A program made the position numbers and the translations under genes. The notes beneath the pieces were generated by a model that had not been told where the DNA came from, searched no databases, and saw only the letters and a program-made list of their open reading frames with translations. Positions 1-8,482 of a stretch of 16,207 nucleotides of DNA are shown piece by piece (positions within the stretch are counted from its first letter, which is position 1; each line of letters opens with the position of its first letter). Origin of the DNA: Paracoccaceae bacterium (GTDB taxonomy: Bacteria > Pseudomonadota > Alphaproteobacteria > Rhodobacterales > Rhodobacteraceae); contig DQCI01000262.1 of the NCBI GenBank assembly GCA_003545125.1, positions 1 through 16,207 on the forward strand. The letters are read 5' to 3'.

Positions 1-1449
1 GGCGGTTTCGGGGGCGTCTTTCCAGAGTTTGCCCAGCCATTTGGCGAAGGCGTTTGCGAAGGCGGGCTGGTCGGCGAGGTCGCCGTAGGTTTGGCGCTGT
101 TCGAGCCAGGCCATCGGATCGTCCCTGGCGGCCAGCGCCACCTGCCGGAGCGCGTCCCAGAACGGATCGTTGGCTTCGATCACCGAGCCGTCGGCGCGGG
201 TGCCGGCGCACATCCGGCACCAGGCGGCCTCGACCAGCGCGAGCCCCTCGACCGGGGTGCCGGCCTTGACCGCGTCGCGCACCGTCGGCAGCACGAAGCC
301 CGGGTGGCGTGAGGAGCCGTCGAAGGCGATACGGCGGGTGGTGTCGACGATCTTCGGGTTCGAGAACCGCGCGACGATCAAGTCGAGATATTGCAGCGGG
401 GTCATCCCCGGCACCGGCACCACATGCGGCACGATTTCTTCGCGCGCGACCTTTTCGAGCAGGGCGCGCAGCTTCGGGTGCGCGAGGATCTCGGAGACGA
501 TGCCCACGCCCATCAGCTCGGCGATGTTCGCCACCACCTGGTGGCCGGCGTTGAGGATGCGGATCTTCTGCGCCTCGTAGCCGTGCACATTGTCGGAGAA
601 CTGCGCCCCGGCCTTGTCCCAGTCGGGCCTGCCCTGGCAGAAGTTGTCCTCGATCACCCATTGGCGGAAATTCTCGTGTGTCACAGGCACCGCGTCGTCG
701 ATGCCGAGGTCCTTCGCGAGCGCCAGTTCCCTCGGCCCGGTCGCGGGCACGATGCAGTCGACCATGGCGTTGGGGAAGGTGCAGGTCGTGTCGATCCAAT
801 CCGCCAGTTCCGGATCGGAGAGCTTTGCGAGCGAGACCAGGGTCTGGCGCAGCACGGCGCCGTTCGACTGCAGGTTGTCGCAGCTCTGGCCGGTGAACGG
901 GCCGGTGCCGCCGTCGCGCCGTCTGCGCAGCGCCGCCACCATCGCGCCGAAGGCGGTGCGCGGCGTTTCGGGGTTGGCGGCATCATGGACGATGTCGGGA
1001 TGCGCAGCATCGAAGCCGCCGGTGGCCGGGTCGATGTAATAGCCACCCTCGGTGACCGTCAAAGCCACGATGCGGATGTCGGGCGCGACCATGCGCGCGA
1101 TCAGCGGGCCGTTGCCCTCTTCGACGGGCACATAGTCGATCATCGAGCCCACCACCTCGGCGCTGGTCGCCGCCGGATCGAGCTCGATCAGCGTGGTGAG
1201 GTAGTCCTGGGCCGCCATTTTTGTGCGCATCTCGGCGTCGTAGGGCCGCACCCCCGCCCCGACGATGGCCCAATCGAACGCCAGCCCCTGCTGCATCAGG
1301 CGGTGCAGATACCACGACTGGTGGGCGCGGTGGAAATTGCCAAGGCCGATATGGACGATGCCGGGGGTGAGCTTCGAGCGGTCATACTCCGGGCGCAACA
1401 CGCCTTCCGGCAGCTGGGCGAGGGTGGCGTTGGAGAGCTTGATGGCCAT
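1..1449 (-). CDS. mtlK: Mannitol 2-dehydrogenase, polyol-specific long-chain dehydrogenase (3' end cut by window)
   Basis: It probably oxidises D-mannitol (and perhaps D-arabinitol) to the 2-ketose with NAD in the cytoplasm. The frame is open from the ATG at 1449 to the window edge, 483 codons. The family is about 480-490 residues, so only a few C-terminal residues are missing. The N-terminal dinucleotide-binding motif IVHIGLGNFHRAHQ is at residues 31-44. The catalytic signature KIRILNAGH puts Lys295, Asn300 and His303 at the same numbers as the catalytic residues of the Pseudomonas fluorescens mannitol dehydrogenase. The gene starts 15 bp after the stop of the upstream SDR gene and is the last visible gene of the smo-type operon. 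The ribosome binding site is weak (GGGAC), suggesting translational coupling. Exact polyol preference cannot be read from sequence; D-arabinitol 4-dehydrogenase and fructuronate reductase are relatives. Confidence 0.93.
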   Translation of the reverse strand, partial: MAIKLSNATLAQLPEGVLRPEYDRSKLTPGIVHIGLGNFHRAHQSWYLHRLMQQGLAFDWAIVGAGVRPYDAEMRTKMAAQDYLTTLIELDPAATSAEVVGSMIDYVPVEEGNGPLIARMVAPDIRIVALTVTEGGYYIDPATGGFDAAHPDIVHDAANPETPRTAFGAMVAALRRRRDGGTGPFTGQSCDNLQSNGAVLRQTLVSLAKLSDPELADWIDTTCTFPNAMVDCIVPATGPRELALAKDLGIDDAVPVTHENFRQWVIEDNFCQGRPDWDKAGAQFSDNVHGYEAQKIRILNAGHQVVANIAELMGVGIVSEILAHPKLRALLEKVAREEIVPHVVPVPGMTPLQYLDLIVARFSNPKIVDTTRRIAFDGSSRHPGFVLPTVRDAVKAGTPVEGLALVEAAWCRMCAGTRADGSVIEANDPFWDALRQVALAARDDPMAWLEQRQTYGDLADQPAFANAFAKWLGKLWKDAPETA

Positions 1450-1464
1450 GGTGCTTGTCCCGTT

Positions 1465-2244
1465 TCATGTGGTTTTCAGCATGCCGCCGTCGACATGGTA
1501 GGCGGAGCCAACAGAGTAGGAAGCCTTTGGACTGCAGAGAAAAACGCAGAAGTCGGCCAGTTCGTCGACCGTACCGAAGCGCTTGATATCGGCGTGTTCG
1601 TCGGCCACCTCCTGCAGGTAGGCCTCCCATTCTTGACCGGCGAGGTCGCGCGCCGTGTTCTCCCAATCCGGCGTGCGGATCAGCCCGGGATTGACGGTGT
1701 TGACCCGTATGCCCCGCTTGATCATCTCGGTCGACAGGGTCTTGGAGAACATCAGCAGCGCGGCCTTGGTGGTGTTGTAAATCGGTTCGTACCAGAGCGG
1801 CTGGACCGCGCAGATCGACGCATTCATCAGCATCGCCCCGCCACCCTTCGCTTCGATCTGGTCGGCCAGACCCCGGCTCAGCCGGACCGCCGCCATCACG
1901 TGCAGATCCCAGTAGTACTGCCATTTCCCGTCCGTCGCCTCGGCCACGGTCTCGTTCGAACCGGTGCCCGCGTTGGAGACGAACACGTCCGCTCCGCCGA
2001 ATGCGCGGGCCGCGTCGATGACGGCCTGGCAGCCGTCTGCGCTGGCGATGTCCGAGACGACGGCGCCGGCCTTGACCCCGAAATCGGCGCCGATCTCTGC
2101 GGCCGCCGCCTCGACGGCCTCCTTCGTCCGGGCGGTGATGAGCACGTTGGCGCCCTCGCGCGCAAAAGCACGCGCGACCCCGAGGCCAATCCCCTTCGAT
2201 CCGCCGGTGACGACGGCGAGTTTTCCGGTCAGCCCCAGGTCCAT
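1465..2244 (-). CDS. Short-chain dehydrogenase/reductase, substrate unknown
   Basis: A 259-residue classical SDR with a Rossmann fold binding NAD(P). The cofactor motif TGGSKGIG is at residues 13-20 and the NAG motif at 91-93. The catalytic Ser143, Tyr156 and Lys160 (YNTTK) are all present, so it should be active. The C-terminal YHVDGGM is typical of the family. The start is supported by AGAGGAGA 8 bases upstream. It lies 14 bp after smoS and 15 bp before mtlK, so it is co-transcribed with them. The position suggests oxidation of a polyol or reduction of a ketose, but SDR sequences do not reveal the substrate. It differs clearly from the neighbouring SmoS, so it is not a recent duplicate. As I recall the Rhodobacter sphaeroides operon, smoS and mtlK are adjacent there, so this gene would be an addition. 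Confidence 0.9.
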   Translation of the reverse strand: MDLGLTGKLAVVTGGSKGIGLGVARAFAREGANVLITARTKEAVEAAAAEIGADFGVKAGAVVSDIASADGCQAVIDAARAFGGADVFVSNAGTGSNETVAEATDGKWQYYWDLHVMAAVRLSRGLADQIEAKGGGAMLMNASICAVQPLWYEPIYNTTKAALLMFSKTLSTEMIKRGIRVNTVNPGLIRTPDWENTARDLAGQEWEAYLQEVADEHADIKRFGTVDELADFCVFLCSPKASYSVGSAYHVDGGMLKTT

Positions 2245-2258
2245 GCCAGGTCTCCTCT

Positions 2259-3029
2259 TCAGCTCATCCAGTTGCCGCCGTCGACGTTGAGCGTCTGGGC
2301 GGTGACGTATCGGGCCTCATCCGAGGCCAGGAAGACCGCAGGACCGGCGATGTCGGCCGGGTCGCCCATCCGGCCCAGCGGCACCGCTTCGCCGACTTCG
2401 CGCTTCTTCTGGCCGAGCGGCTTGTTCTCGTACTGGGCGAAGAGCGCATCGACCGTGTCCCACATCGGTGTGTCGACCACGCCCGGGGCAATGGCGTTGA
2501 CCCGGATCTTGTCCTTGGCAAGCTCCAGTGCCATCGATTGTGTCACCGAGATCACCGCCGCCTTGGTCGAGCAGTAGAGCACGATGTTGGCCTCGCCGCG
2601 CCTGCCGGCCTGGCTTGAGAAGTTGATGATCGCGCCGCCGCCGCGTTTCTTCATCCCCGGCACCACCGCCTGGGCGGTGAAGATCACGCCGGCGACGTTG
2701 ACGTTGTATTGCCGGTCGTATTCCGCGCGGGTGATCTCCTCCAAGGTCGACATGCCGAAAACCCCGGCGTTGTTTACCAGCACGTCGATGCCGCCCCACA
2801 TGTCCTCGACCGCCGTCACGCCCGTAGCAATGCTGTCGAGGTCGGTGACGTCCATCGTCACCGGCATCGCGTTCACGCCCAGGGCGGCGGCCGTTTCTTC
2901 GGCCTCATGCGCGAGAAGGTCGGCAACAGCGACCTTTGCGCCCTGGGCCACATATGCTTCGCAGATCGCGCGGCCGATCCCGCGCGCGCCCCCGGTGACG
3001 AGGGCGACTTTGCCGTCAAGGCGTTTCAT
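2259..3029 (-). CDS. smoS: Sorbitol (glucitol)/galactitol dehydrogenase, SDR family
   Basis: A 256-residue SDR that closely matches the Rhodobacter sphaeroides sorbitol dehydrogenase (SmoS/PolS) as I remember it, including the C-terminal block [17 protein letters not shown], the GRMG that follows, and the end VDGGNWMS. That family enzyme oxidises D-glucitol to D-fructose, galactitol to D-tagatose and L-iditol to L-sorbose with NAD. Motifs: TGGARGIG at 12-19, NNAG at 86-89, Ser139, Tyr152 and Lys156 (YCSTK). The ATG overlaps the smoK stop by 4 bases (ATGA), which implies translational coupling. It would supply ketose in the cytoplasm from polyols brought in by SmoEFGK. The galactitol activity is the link to the tagatose-type gene at 8663. 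Substrate range is inferred from family resemblance. Confidence 0.92.
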   Translation of the reverse strand: MKRLDGKVALVTGGARGIGRAICEAYVAQGAKVAVADLLAHEAEETAAALGVNAMPVTMDVTDLDSIATGVTAVEDMWGGIDVLVNNAGVFGMSTLEEITRAEYDRQYNVNVAGVIFTAQAVVPGMKKRGGGAIINFSSQAGRRGEANIVLYCSTKAAVISVTQSMALELAKDKIRVNAIAPGVVDTPMWDTVDALFAQYENKPLGQKKREVGEAVPLGRMGDPADIAGPAVFLASDEARYVTAQTLNVDGGNWMS

Positions 3030-4030
3030 TCCAGTCGAAGTCCTTTGCTGTCAAAACGGTGGAGATGGTCCGGGCGCGGCGTGAGATAGACCGTGTCGCC
3101 GTAACCCAGCGCGCGTTCGCCCGTCGCCCGCACGGTCAGCGGTTCGGCGGATGCCTCGGTCTGGACGTGGAAGAAGGTGTCCGACCCAAGGTGTTCCGAC
3201 ACGCCGACGGTGCCTTTCCAGGTCCCCTCGGTCTCGGAGATGTCGATATGCTCGGGCCGGATTCCGATGGTGGTCGCATCGTGTTTCGCCGCCTCCGGGC
3301 CTTCGATCTGGTTCATCTTCGGCGAACCGATGAAGCCCGCGACGAAGGTGTTGCGCGGCCGCTGGTAGAGCTCGAGCGGCGAGCCCACCTGTTCGATCAC
3401 CCCCGCCTGCAGCACCACGATCTTGTCGGCCATGGTCATCGCTTCGACCTGGTCGTGGGTGACATAGATCATCGTCGTGTCGAGCCGCTTGTGCAGCTCC
3501 GAAATCTCAAGCCGCATGCCGACGCGCAGCGCCGCGTCGAGGTTCGAGAGCGGCTCGTCGAACAGGAAGGCTGCCGGTTCGCGCACGATGGCGCGGCCAA
3601 TGGCGACCCGCTGGCGCTGACCGCCCGAAAGCTGGCCAGGCTTGCGGTCGAGGTAGTCGGTGAGGTTGAGCACCCGCGCGGCATCCTCCACCTTCTTGTC
3701 CTGAGCCGCCTGGCCGAGCCCGGCCATGCGCAGCGGGAAGGCGATGTTCTTCTTCACCGACATATGCGGGTAGAGCGCGTAGCTCTGGAACACCATCGCC
3801 AGACCGCGCTTGGCCGGCGGGACGGCGGTGGCATCGGCGCCGTCGATCGTGACGTGACCGCCGGAGACGTCCTCGAGCCCGGCGATGAGCCTGAGCAGTG
3901 TGGACTTGCCGCAGCCCGAGGGGCCGACGAAAACCACGAACTCCCCGTCTTCGATGGTGAGGTCGAGCGGCGGGATCACTTCCACGCTGCCGAAGGATTT
4001 GGAGACCTGGTTAAGCTGGATCTGTCCCAT
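3026..4030 (-). CDS. smoK: Polyol ABC transporter ATP-binding protein (MalK/UgpC type)
   Basis: A 334-residue ATPase that powers import by the SmoF-SmoG permease pair at the inner membrane. Walker [10 protein letters not shown] is at residues 36-44, the Q-loop at Gln82, the signature LSGGQ at 134-138 and Walker B FLFDEP at 155-160. The D-loop SNLDA and the switch His192 follow. Residues from about 235 form the C-terminal TOBE/OB regulatory domain (GIRPEHI at 256-262) seen in MalK-like proteins. This tail is somewhat shorter than the 360-370 residues of many MalK proteins, as is usual for the polyol subgroup. A strong ribosome binding site, AAGGAG, precedes the ATG. It starts 11 bp after smoG and its stop overlaps the smoS start. 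The motifs are complete, so it should be functional. Confidence 0.95.
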   Translation of the reverse strand: MGQIQLNQVSKSFGSVEVIPPLDLTIEDGEFVVFVGPSGCGKSTLLRLIAGLEDVSGGHVTIDGADATAVPPAKRGLAMVFQSYALYPHMSVKKNIAFPLRMAGLGQAAQDKKVEDAARVLNLTDYLDRKPGQLSGGQRQRVAIGRAIVREPAAFLFDEPLSNLDAALRVGMRLEISELHKRLDTTMIYVTHDQVEAMTMADKIVVLQAGVIEQVGSPLELYQRPRNTFVAGFIGSPKMNQIEGPEAAKHDATTIGIRPEHIDISETEGTWKGTVGVSEHLGSDTFFHVQTEASAEPLTVRATGERALGYGDTVYLTPRPDHLHRFDSKGLRLE

Positions 4031-4041
4031 GTCTGTTCTCC

Positions 4042-4875
4042 TTACTTAACCGCGCCGAAGGTCAGGCCGCGGACAAGTTGTTTCTGGCTGAACCAGCCCA
4101 TGATCAGGATCGGCGCAATCGCCATGATGGAGGCCGCGCTGAGTTTGGCGTAGAACAACCCCTCAGGGCTCGAATAGCTGGCGATGAACTGCGTCAGGGG
4201 CGCGGCATCCGACGTGGTGAGCTGGAGCGTCCAGAAGGCTTCGTTCCAGGAAAGGATGACATTGAGCAACACCGTGCTGGCCATGCCCGGGATCGCCATC
4301 GGCGTCAGAACGTAGAGTATTTCCTCGCGCAAGGACGCCCCGTCCATCCGGGCCGCCTCCAGGATCTCGCCGGGGATCTCCTTGAAGTAGGTGTAGAGCA
4401 TCCAGACGATGATCGGCAGGTTCATGAGCATCAACACGATCACCAGGCCGATCCGGGTGTCGAGAAGACCGAAATCCCGAAAGATCAGATAGATCGGGAT
4501 CAGCACGCCAACCGGGGGCAGCATCTTGGTCGAGAGCATCCACATCAACACGTTCTTGGTGTGCTTGGTCGGCACGAAGGCCATCGACCAGGCCGCCGGC
4601 ACCGCAATCAAGAGGCCCAGAAAGGTCGACCCCACCGAGATCACCACCGAGTTGGAGAAGTGTTTGAAGTAGTCCGACCGCGCCTGGACGGCTGCAAAAC
4701 TGTCCAGCGTCCAGCCGGAGCCGAAAAGCACCTCCAGTGGTGCGCGGATCGCGTTCTCCTCGGTTTTGAACGACAGGATCAGGATCCAGAGCACCGGAAA
4801 GAACATCACGAGCCCGAGCGTTCCGGCGATGGCGGTGTTCAGGGATTTCTGCCCCGTGGAGACTGCGCGTGCCAT
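4042..4875 (-). CDS. smoG: Polyol ABC transporter permease (MalG-type)
   Basis: A 277-residue inner-membrane permease of the CUT1 class. Hydrophobic segments are visible near residues 14-35, 74-98, 105-132, 142-163, 194-212 and 245-268. The conserved cytoplasmic EAA loop, which docks on the ATPase, is at about residues 173-197 (EAARMDGAS, then LTPMAIPG). The start at 4875 has a good ribosome binding site, GAGGAGG, 6 bases upstream. It is separated from smoF by 10 bp and from smoK by 11 bp. With SmoF it forms the membrane channel for the polyol delivered by SmoE. The role as the MalG-like partner follows from size, the EAA loop and position in the operon. Confidence 0.93.
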   Translation of the reverse strand: MARAVSTGQKSLNTAIAGTLGLVMFFPVLWILILSFKTEENAIRAPLEVLFGSGWTLDSFAAVQARSDYFKHFSNSVVISVGSTFLGLLIAVPAAWSMAFVPTKHTKNVLMWMLSTKMLPPVGVLIPIYLIFRDFGLLDTRIGLVIVLMLMNLPIIVWMLYTYFKEIPGEILEAARMDGASLREEILYVLTPMAIPGMASTVLLNVILSWNEAFWTLQLTTSDAAPLTQFIASYSSPEGLFYAKLSAASIMAIAPILIMGWFSQKQLVRGLTFGAVK

Positions 4876-4885
4876 GTAACCCTCC

Positions 4886-5758
4886 TCAGGCGTCCAGGTT
4901 CTTGCCGATCATCCGCATCAGGAAGATCGCAACGATGTTGGCGAGGATGATGGCGATGACGCCACCGGCCGAGCCCATGCCTACGTCAAATTGCAGAAGC
5001 GACGAGACGTAGATCAAATAGGTCAGGTTGGTGGTGGAAACCCCCGGGCCGCCGTTGGTGGTCACCAGGATCTCGGCGAAGATCGACAACAGGAAGATCG
5101 TCTGGATCAGGATCACAACGGTGATCGAGCGCGACAGGTGCGGCACCATGATGAAGATGAAGCGCGACGGCCACTTTGCGCCGTCCATCTCCGCCGCTTC
5201 AAGCTGCTCCTGGTCGAGCGACTGCATCGCGGTGAAGATGATCAGCGTCGCGAACGGCAACCACATCCAACTCACGATGATGATGATCGACAACAGCGGG
5301 ATCTGGCCGAAAAAATCAATTGGGGGAGCGCCAAACGCCTTGGCGATATGTCCGAAGATCCCGTTCACCGGGTTCATGAACATGTTCTTCCAAACCAGGC
5401 CCGACACCGTCGGCATCACGAAGAACGGCGCAATCACCATGATCCGGATGACCCCCTGGCCAAACATCGGCCGATCGAGCAGCAGCGCGAACATGACCCC
5501 ACCGACGACCGTGATCAGCAGCACCCCGCCGACGAGCACAAGCGTGTTGAGCATCGCCGCCTTGAAGCTCGGATCGGTCACGAACCAGTAGTAGTTCTCC
5601 CATCCTACGAAGGGGTTTCCGGTCGGCGTGATCAGGTTGTATCGCAGAAACGAGAAATAGATCGTCAGAGAAAGCGGAATGATCATCCAGCCGAGCAGGA
5701 GGATCACAGCAGGTGAGATCATCGTTCTGGCGGCGGCGCGGGAAGCTTTGGTTGCCAT
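4886..5758 (-). CDS. smoF: Polyol ABC transporter permease (MalF-type)
   Basis: A 290-residue CUT1 inner-membrane permease, partner of SmoG. The sequence begins MATKASRAAARTM and then runs into the first membrane segment (about residues 14-36). The EAA loop LEAAEMDGAKW is at about residues 186-196, followed by VPHL at 205-208. The open frame extends 43 codons further upstream to 5887, but that part would translate the stem-loop and is not family-like. The ATG at 5758 is preceded by a GGGGGAAA purine stretch, so I chose it. It lies 141 bp downstream of smoE, the largest gap in the operon, and 10 bp before smoG. There is no sign of damage. Confidence 0.92.
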   Translation of the reverse strand: MATKASRAAARTMISPAVILLLGWMIIPLSLTIYFSFLRYNLITPTGNPFVGWENYYWFVTDPSFKAAMLNTLVLVGGVLLITVVGGVMFALLLDRPMFGQGVIRIMVIAPFFVMPTVSGLVWKNMFMNPVNGIFGHIAKAFGAPPIDFFGQIPLLSIIIIVSWMWLPFATLIIFTAMQSLDQEQLEAAEMDGAKWPSRFIFIMVPHLSRSITVVILIQTIFLLSIFAEILVTTNGGPGVSTTNLTYLIYVSSLLQFDVGMGSAGGVIAIILANIVAIFLMRMIGKNLDA

Positions 5759-5859
5759 TGGTTTCCCCCGTTGGGCTTTGCGTGCAGCGTTGAAGGAAAG
5801 ACCCACGCGGGGGGGCCATGCTACAAAGCTGCGCCACGAGAATGCACATGTCTGGCAAA

Positions 5860-5887
5860 GTGGGCCGGTCCACCGGGACCGGCCCAC
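5860..5887 (-). promoter_or_regulatory. Stem-loop between smoE and smoF
   Basis: A perfect 12-bp inverted repeat, GTGGGCCGGTCC (5860-5871) and GGACCGGCCCAC (5876-5887), with the 4-base loop ACCG. It begins 13 bases after the smoE stop. On the transcribed strand only three T residues follow, so it is a poor intrinsic terminator. In binding-protein transporters such hairpins often act as partial terminators or as barriers to 3' exonucleases, keeping binding-protein mRNA more abundant than permease mRNA. That role is inferred. Confidence 0.75.
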
Positions 5888-5899
5888 CCTGGGAGGAGG

Positions 5900-7228
5900 T
5901 TACTCGATGTAACCCGCCTTGGTCATTTCGCGGACTGCGAACTTCTGGCTGTTGGCCAGCGCCTCTTCGACGGTCACCTGACCGGCGAGTGCCGCGGAGA
6001 CCTGCTGACCGACGTAGTTGCCGATGCCCTGGAACTCGGGGATCGCAACGAACTGGATGCCGGTGTAGGGGACCGGATTCATGGTCGGATTGGTCGGATC
6101 GGCCGCGAAGATCGCTTCCTTGATGGTGGCGGAGAACGGTGCCGCCTCCAGGTAACGCGGATCATCGGCGATCGAAGCGCGCGTGCCGCTCGGCACGGCG
6201 ACCCAGCCTTCGGTTTCGCCGACCATCTCGAAGTACTCTTTCGAGGTGCCCCACTTCAGGAAGTCCTTGGCGACGTCGGCTTTCTGCGAGCTTGCCGGGA
6301 TGGCGAGCGCCCAGGACCAGAACCAGCCGGTTCCGTTGGACGTCGCCTGTTTCGGCGCCTGGAAGAAGTCGGTGACATCGGCGACCTTGGAGTTCGCCGG
6401 GTTCTTGACGTCGTTGGCGGCCGAGGTCGCGTCGACCCAGGTGGCGCATTTGCCGTCCTTGAACAGCGCCCGGTTCTCGTTGTGGCCATTGGCAGTCGCA
6501 CCCGGAGGACCGGAGTTGGTCATCAGGTCGACGTAGTAGGTGATCGCGGCGTTCCACTCCGGGCTGTCGATCGTCGGGTTCCAGTCCATGTCGAACCACT
6601 GGCCGCCGAACGCGTTGACCATCGGGCCGACGAACGCCATGTTCTCGCCCCAGCCGGCCTTGCCGCGCTGGCAGGTGCCGAAGATGCCGTTGTCGGGGTC
6701 ATGCAGCTTGGCCGCCATTTCGGCGAACTCTGTGTAGGTGATCTGCTCGGTCGGCGCCTCGATGCCGGCGGCCTCGAAGAGGTCCGTCCGATAGAAGGTG
6801 AAGGACGTCTCGGAATAGAGCGGGACAGCATACAGGCTGCCGTCCGCCGAAAGGCTGTTGCGAACGAGCGGAAAGATGTCTTCCAGATCGTACGCGGGAT
6901 CATCGGCGAAATCGTTCAAGGACGTCAGCCATCCGTTGGCACCCCAGATCGGCGTTTCGTAGGCGCCGATGAAGATGATGTCGAACGAACCGCCATTGGT
7001 GGCGATATCGGTCGTCGTGCGCTGACGCAGGACGTTTTCCTCCAGCACGACCCAGTTGATCGTATTGCCGGTCGCTTCTTCCCACTTCGGCGCAAGCTTC
7101 TGCATGACGATCATGTCATTGTTGTTGACGGTCGCGATTGTGATTTCCTCGGCGGACGCGGCCGCGCCGGCTCCTGCAGCGAGGCTGAAGCCGACCGCGG
7201 TATTCAGTAATGCGCGTTTGATGTACAT
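5900..7228 (-). CDS. smoE: Periplasmic polyol-binding protein of the ABC transporter
   Basis: A 442-residue extracellular solute-binding protein (family 1, CUT1 class) that captures sorbitol, mannitol or related hexitols in the periplasm for SmoFG. A Sec signal peptide covers about residues 1-26: MYIKRALL, a hydrophobic stretch, then ASA before EEITIA as the likely signal peptidase I site. There is no lipobox cysteine. The mature protein shows the two-lobe layout of the family with the motif TDIATNGGSFDIIFIG. Length agrees with the Rhodobacter SmoE (about 436). The ATG is preceded by AGGGAGGA at 5 bases, an excellent ribosome binding site, and by the palindromic operator at 7241-7258. It is the first gene of the operon and probably the most strongly expressed. 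The ligand is inferred from the dehydrogenases downstream. Confidence 0.93.
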   Translation of the reverse strand: MYIKRALLNTAVGFSLAAGAGAAASAEEITIATVNNNDMIVMQKLAPKWEEATGNTINWVVLEENVLRQRTTTDIATNGGSFDIIFIGAYETPIWGANGWLTSLNDFADDPAYDLEDIFPLVRNSLSADGSLYAVPLYSETSFTFYRTDLFEAAGIEAPTEQITYTEFAEMAAKLHDPDNGIFGTCQRGKAGWGENMAFVGPMVNAFGGQWFDMDWNPTIDSPEWNAAITYYVDLMTNSGPPGATANGHNENRALFKDGKCATWVDATSAANDVKNPANSKVADVTDFFQAPKQATSNGTGWFWSWALAIPASSQKADVAKDFLKWGTSKEYFEMVGETEGWVAVPSGTRASIADDPRYLEAAPFSATIKEAIFAADPTNPTMNPVPYTGIQFVAIPEFQGIGNYVGQQVSAALAGQVTVEEALANSQKFAVREMTKAGYIE

Positions 7229-7240
7229 GGAGTCCTCCCT

Positions 7241-7258
7241 TTTTTACACATGTAAAAA
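7241..7258. promoter_or_regulatory. Operator palindrome before smoE, probable LacI-type site
   Basis: TTTTTACA (7241-7248), CA, TGTAAAAA (7251-7258): perfect 8-bp arms with a 2-base centre. It is AT-rich in a GC-rich genome and sits between the candidate promoter and the smoE ribosome binding site, where a bound repressor would block transcription. A second copy with the same core is at 8465-8482. The regulator encoded at 7353-8393 is the obvious candidate to bind it. Confidence 0.75.
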
Positions 7259-7284
7259 GTGCACTTGGGAGGGCGCCTAGTCAA
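7256..7284 (-). promoter_or_regulatory. Candidate smoE promoter
   Basis: On the minus strand TTGACT (7284-7279) is a good -35 element. Seventeen bases on, the -10 position reads CACTTT (7261-7256), a weak match that overlaps the operator. The -35 is convincing; the -10 is not, and the start of transcription cannot be fixed from sequence alone. Confidence 0.35.
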
Positions 7285-7352
7285 GCGTCTTTTTTGCGCG
7301 TGAACAAGAATCTCTGCGGCGCAATGCTCAAGGGTGTGTGGCACAGACGCCT

Positions 7353-8393
7353 TCAGGCGGACTCGCGCAACTTCAAAGCAGCTGGCTTGAGGAGCCGCAC
7401 GGGATCGCCTGTGCGCTCCCCACGAATCCGCCCAACGAGAAGCTCGACGGCGCTTTTGGCAATGCCCTCAACGTCTTGGGCAACCGTCGTGACCGCCGGG
7501 TACATGTATCGGCTCAGCGGATGATCATCGTGCCCGGCGATCCTGAGTGCGCTACGAGACTCACAGCCGCGTGCGAACAGGCCATGCTTGTTGGCCGCTC
7601 GGATTGCGCCGATCGCAATGCGGTCGTTGGCACACAGGATCGTCGCGTCGGTGTAGCGTTGGTGGCTGAAATGGTGGTTCATGATGCCGTGCCCATAGGC
7701 CTCGAACTGCCAAGAATCATCTACGCCTGCGGGCTCGATGAACTTGGGCTCGTGGCCGAGCGCGCGCATTGTTTTCGCATAGCTGTTTCGACGCTCGAAC
7801 GCATTCGTGTTCAGCAGTGGCATACCAAGGAAATAGGGGGGTTCGTCCGCACGGCACAGGTACTCCACCAGCGACGCGACGCTCTGATAATTGTCCGTTC
7901 CCACAAAGTCAGCGCAGTCGTCGTTGCCGGCTGGGTGGGAATCGGCGAATACGATCGGGAGATCGTCACAGATCCATTGGAACAGCTCCGCCGAGCTCTC
8001 GCTGCCCAGCGGCGCAATGATGGCGCCATCTGCGCTCATCGACCGCAGCTTGCGCACCGCATGCTCTTCGATCTGCGGGTCGCCGTCGGAGCTCTGGGTA
8101 ATGATCGTGAAGCCAAGCTCGCGGGCGTGTCGCTCGATTGCCTCAAGCAGGCTGGCGAAGAAAAGATCCTCGAGATGCGGAATGATGACCCCGATCAGTT
8201 CCGTCGACTTGCGGTTCTGGCGCGTGGCCAGGAAGTTGTAGACGTAGTCGACGTCAGCGAGGCGTTCCTTGATCTTTGCCGAGGTCGACGGGCGCACCGA
8301 AGTCGGATCCTGGAAGTACCGCGAAAGCGTCGGGCGCGAGACCCCGATCGCCTCAGACAGTTCTTTCATCGTGCTGATTTTTTGCTTTGCCAT
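7353..8393 (-). CDS. LacI-family transcriptional regulator
   Basis: A 346-residue LacI/GalR-type regulator. The N-terminal helix-turn-helix is at residues 6-27 (TMKELSEAIGVSRPTLSRYF), a variant with SRPTLSRYF in place of the usual TVSRVLN, followed by a hinge near residues 48-63. The remainder, from IGVIIPHLEDLFF, is the periplasmic-binding-type sugar-sensing domain, with ATILCANDRIAIG late in it. The open frame runs back to 8633, but the family begins at the ATG at 8393, with AAGGAA some 12 bases upstream. It is on the same strand as smoE, 124 bp before it, and diverges from the gatZ-like gene. Two palindromes flank it, so it probably represses both directions and itself until a polyol or ketose is bound. 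The effector is unknown. Confidence 0.93.
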   Translation of the reverse strand: MAKQKISTMKELSEAIGVSRPTLSRYFQDPTSVRPSTSAKIKERLADVDYVYNFLATRQNRKSTELIGVIIPHLEDLFFASLLEAIERHARELGFTIITQSSDGDPQIEEHAVRKLRSMSADGAIIAPLGSESSAELFQWICDDLPIVFADSHPAGNDDCADFVGTDNYQSVASLVEYLCRADEPPYFLGMPLLNTNAFERRNSYAKTMRALGHEPKFIEPAGVDDSWQFEAYGHGIMNHHFSHQRYTDATILCANDRIAIGAIRAANKHGLFARGCESRSALRIAGHDDHPLSRYMYPAVTTVAQDVEGIAKSAVELLVGRIRGERTGDPVRLLKPAALKLRESA

Positions 8394-8464
8394 ACCGGCC
8401 CGGGTTCCTTGCCGGATCTCTGTGTGGCCAGAGGTCCAATTCTTGAGATCACTACGGCTCCACA

Positions 8465-8482
8465 CTTTGACACATGTAAAAA
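8465..8482. promoter_or_regulatory. Second operator copy, in the lacI / gatZ-like divergent region
   Basis: CTTTGACA (8465-8472), CA, TGTAAAAA (8475-8482). It matches the smoE operator at 16 of 18 positions, including the whole core ACACATGTAAAAA. The left arm has two mismatches, so the palindrome is imperfect. It overlaps the -35 and spacer of the promoter candidate for the gatZ-like gene and lies 72 bases before the regulator start, so it could serve both. Confidence 0.72.

Noticed and set aside
391..2577. Plus-strand open frame of 728 codons antisense to mtlK and both SDR genes
   Set aside because: It is a mirror of three well-supported minus-strand genes. High GC at third codon positions suppresses stops on the opposite strand; the translation is rich in His, Arg, Asp and Gly and resembles no protein.
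5840..5852. A CACATGT sequence between smoE and smoF as a third operator
   Set aside because: Only the 7-base core matches; the A/T arms of the two good sites are absent.
5759..5887. Upstream-extended start for smoF
   Set aside because: The extra 43 residues would be translated from the hairpin and do not look like a permease N-terminus; the ATG at 5758 fits the family.
3059..7210. Long plus-strand open frames (3059-4153, 4078-4950, 4991-5716, 5771-7210)
   Set aside because: All are antisense to the smoK, smoG, smoF and smoE genes, which have complete motifs and ribosome binding sites. The antisense translations are low-complexity and lack family features.
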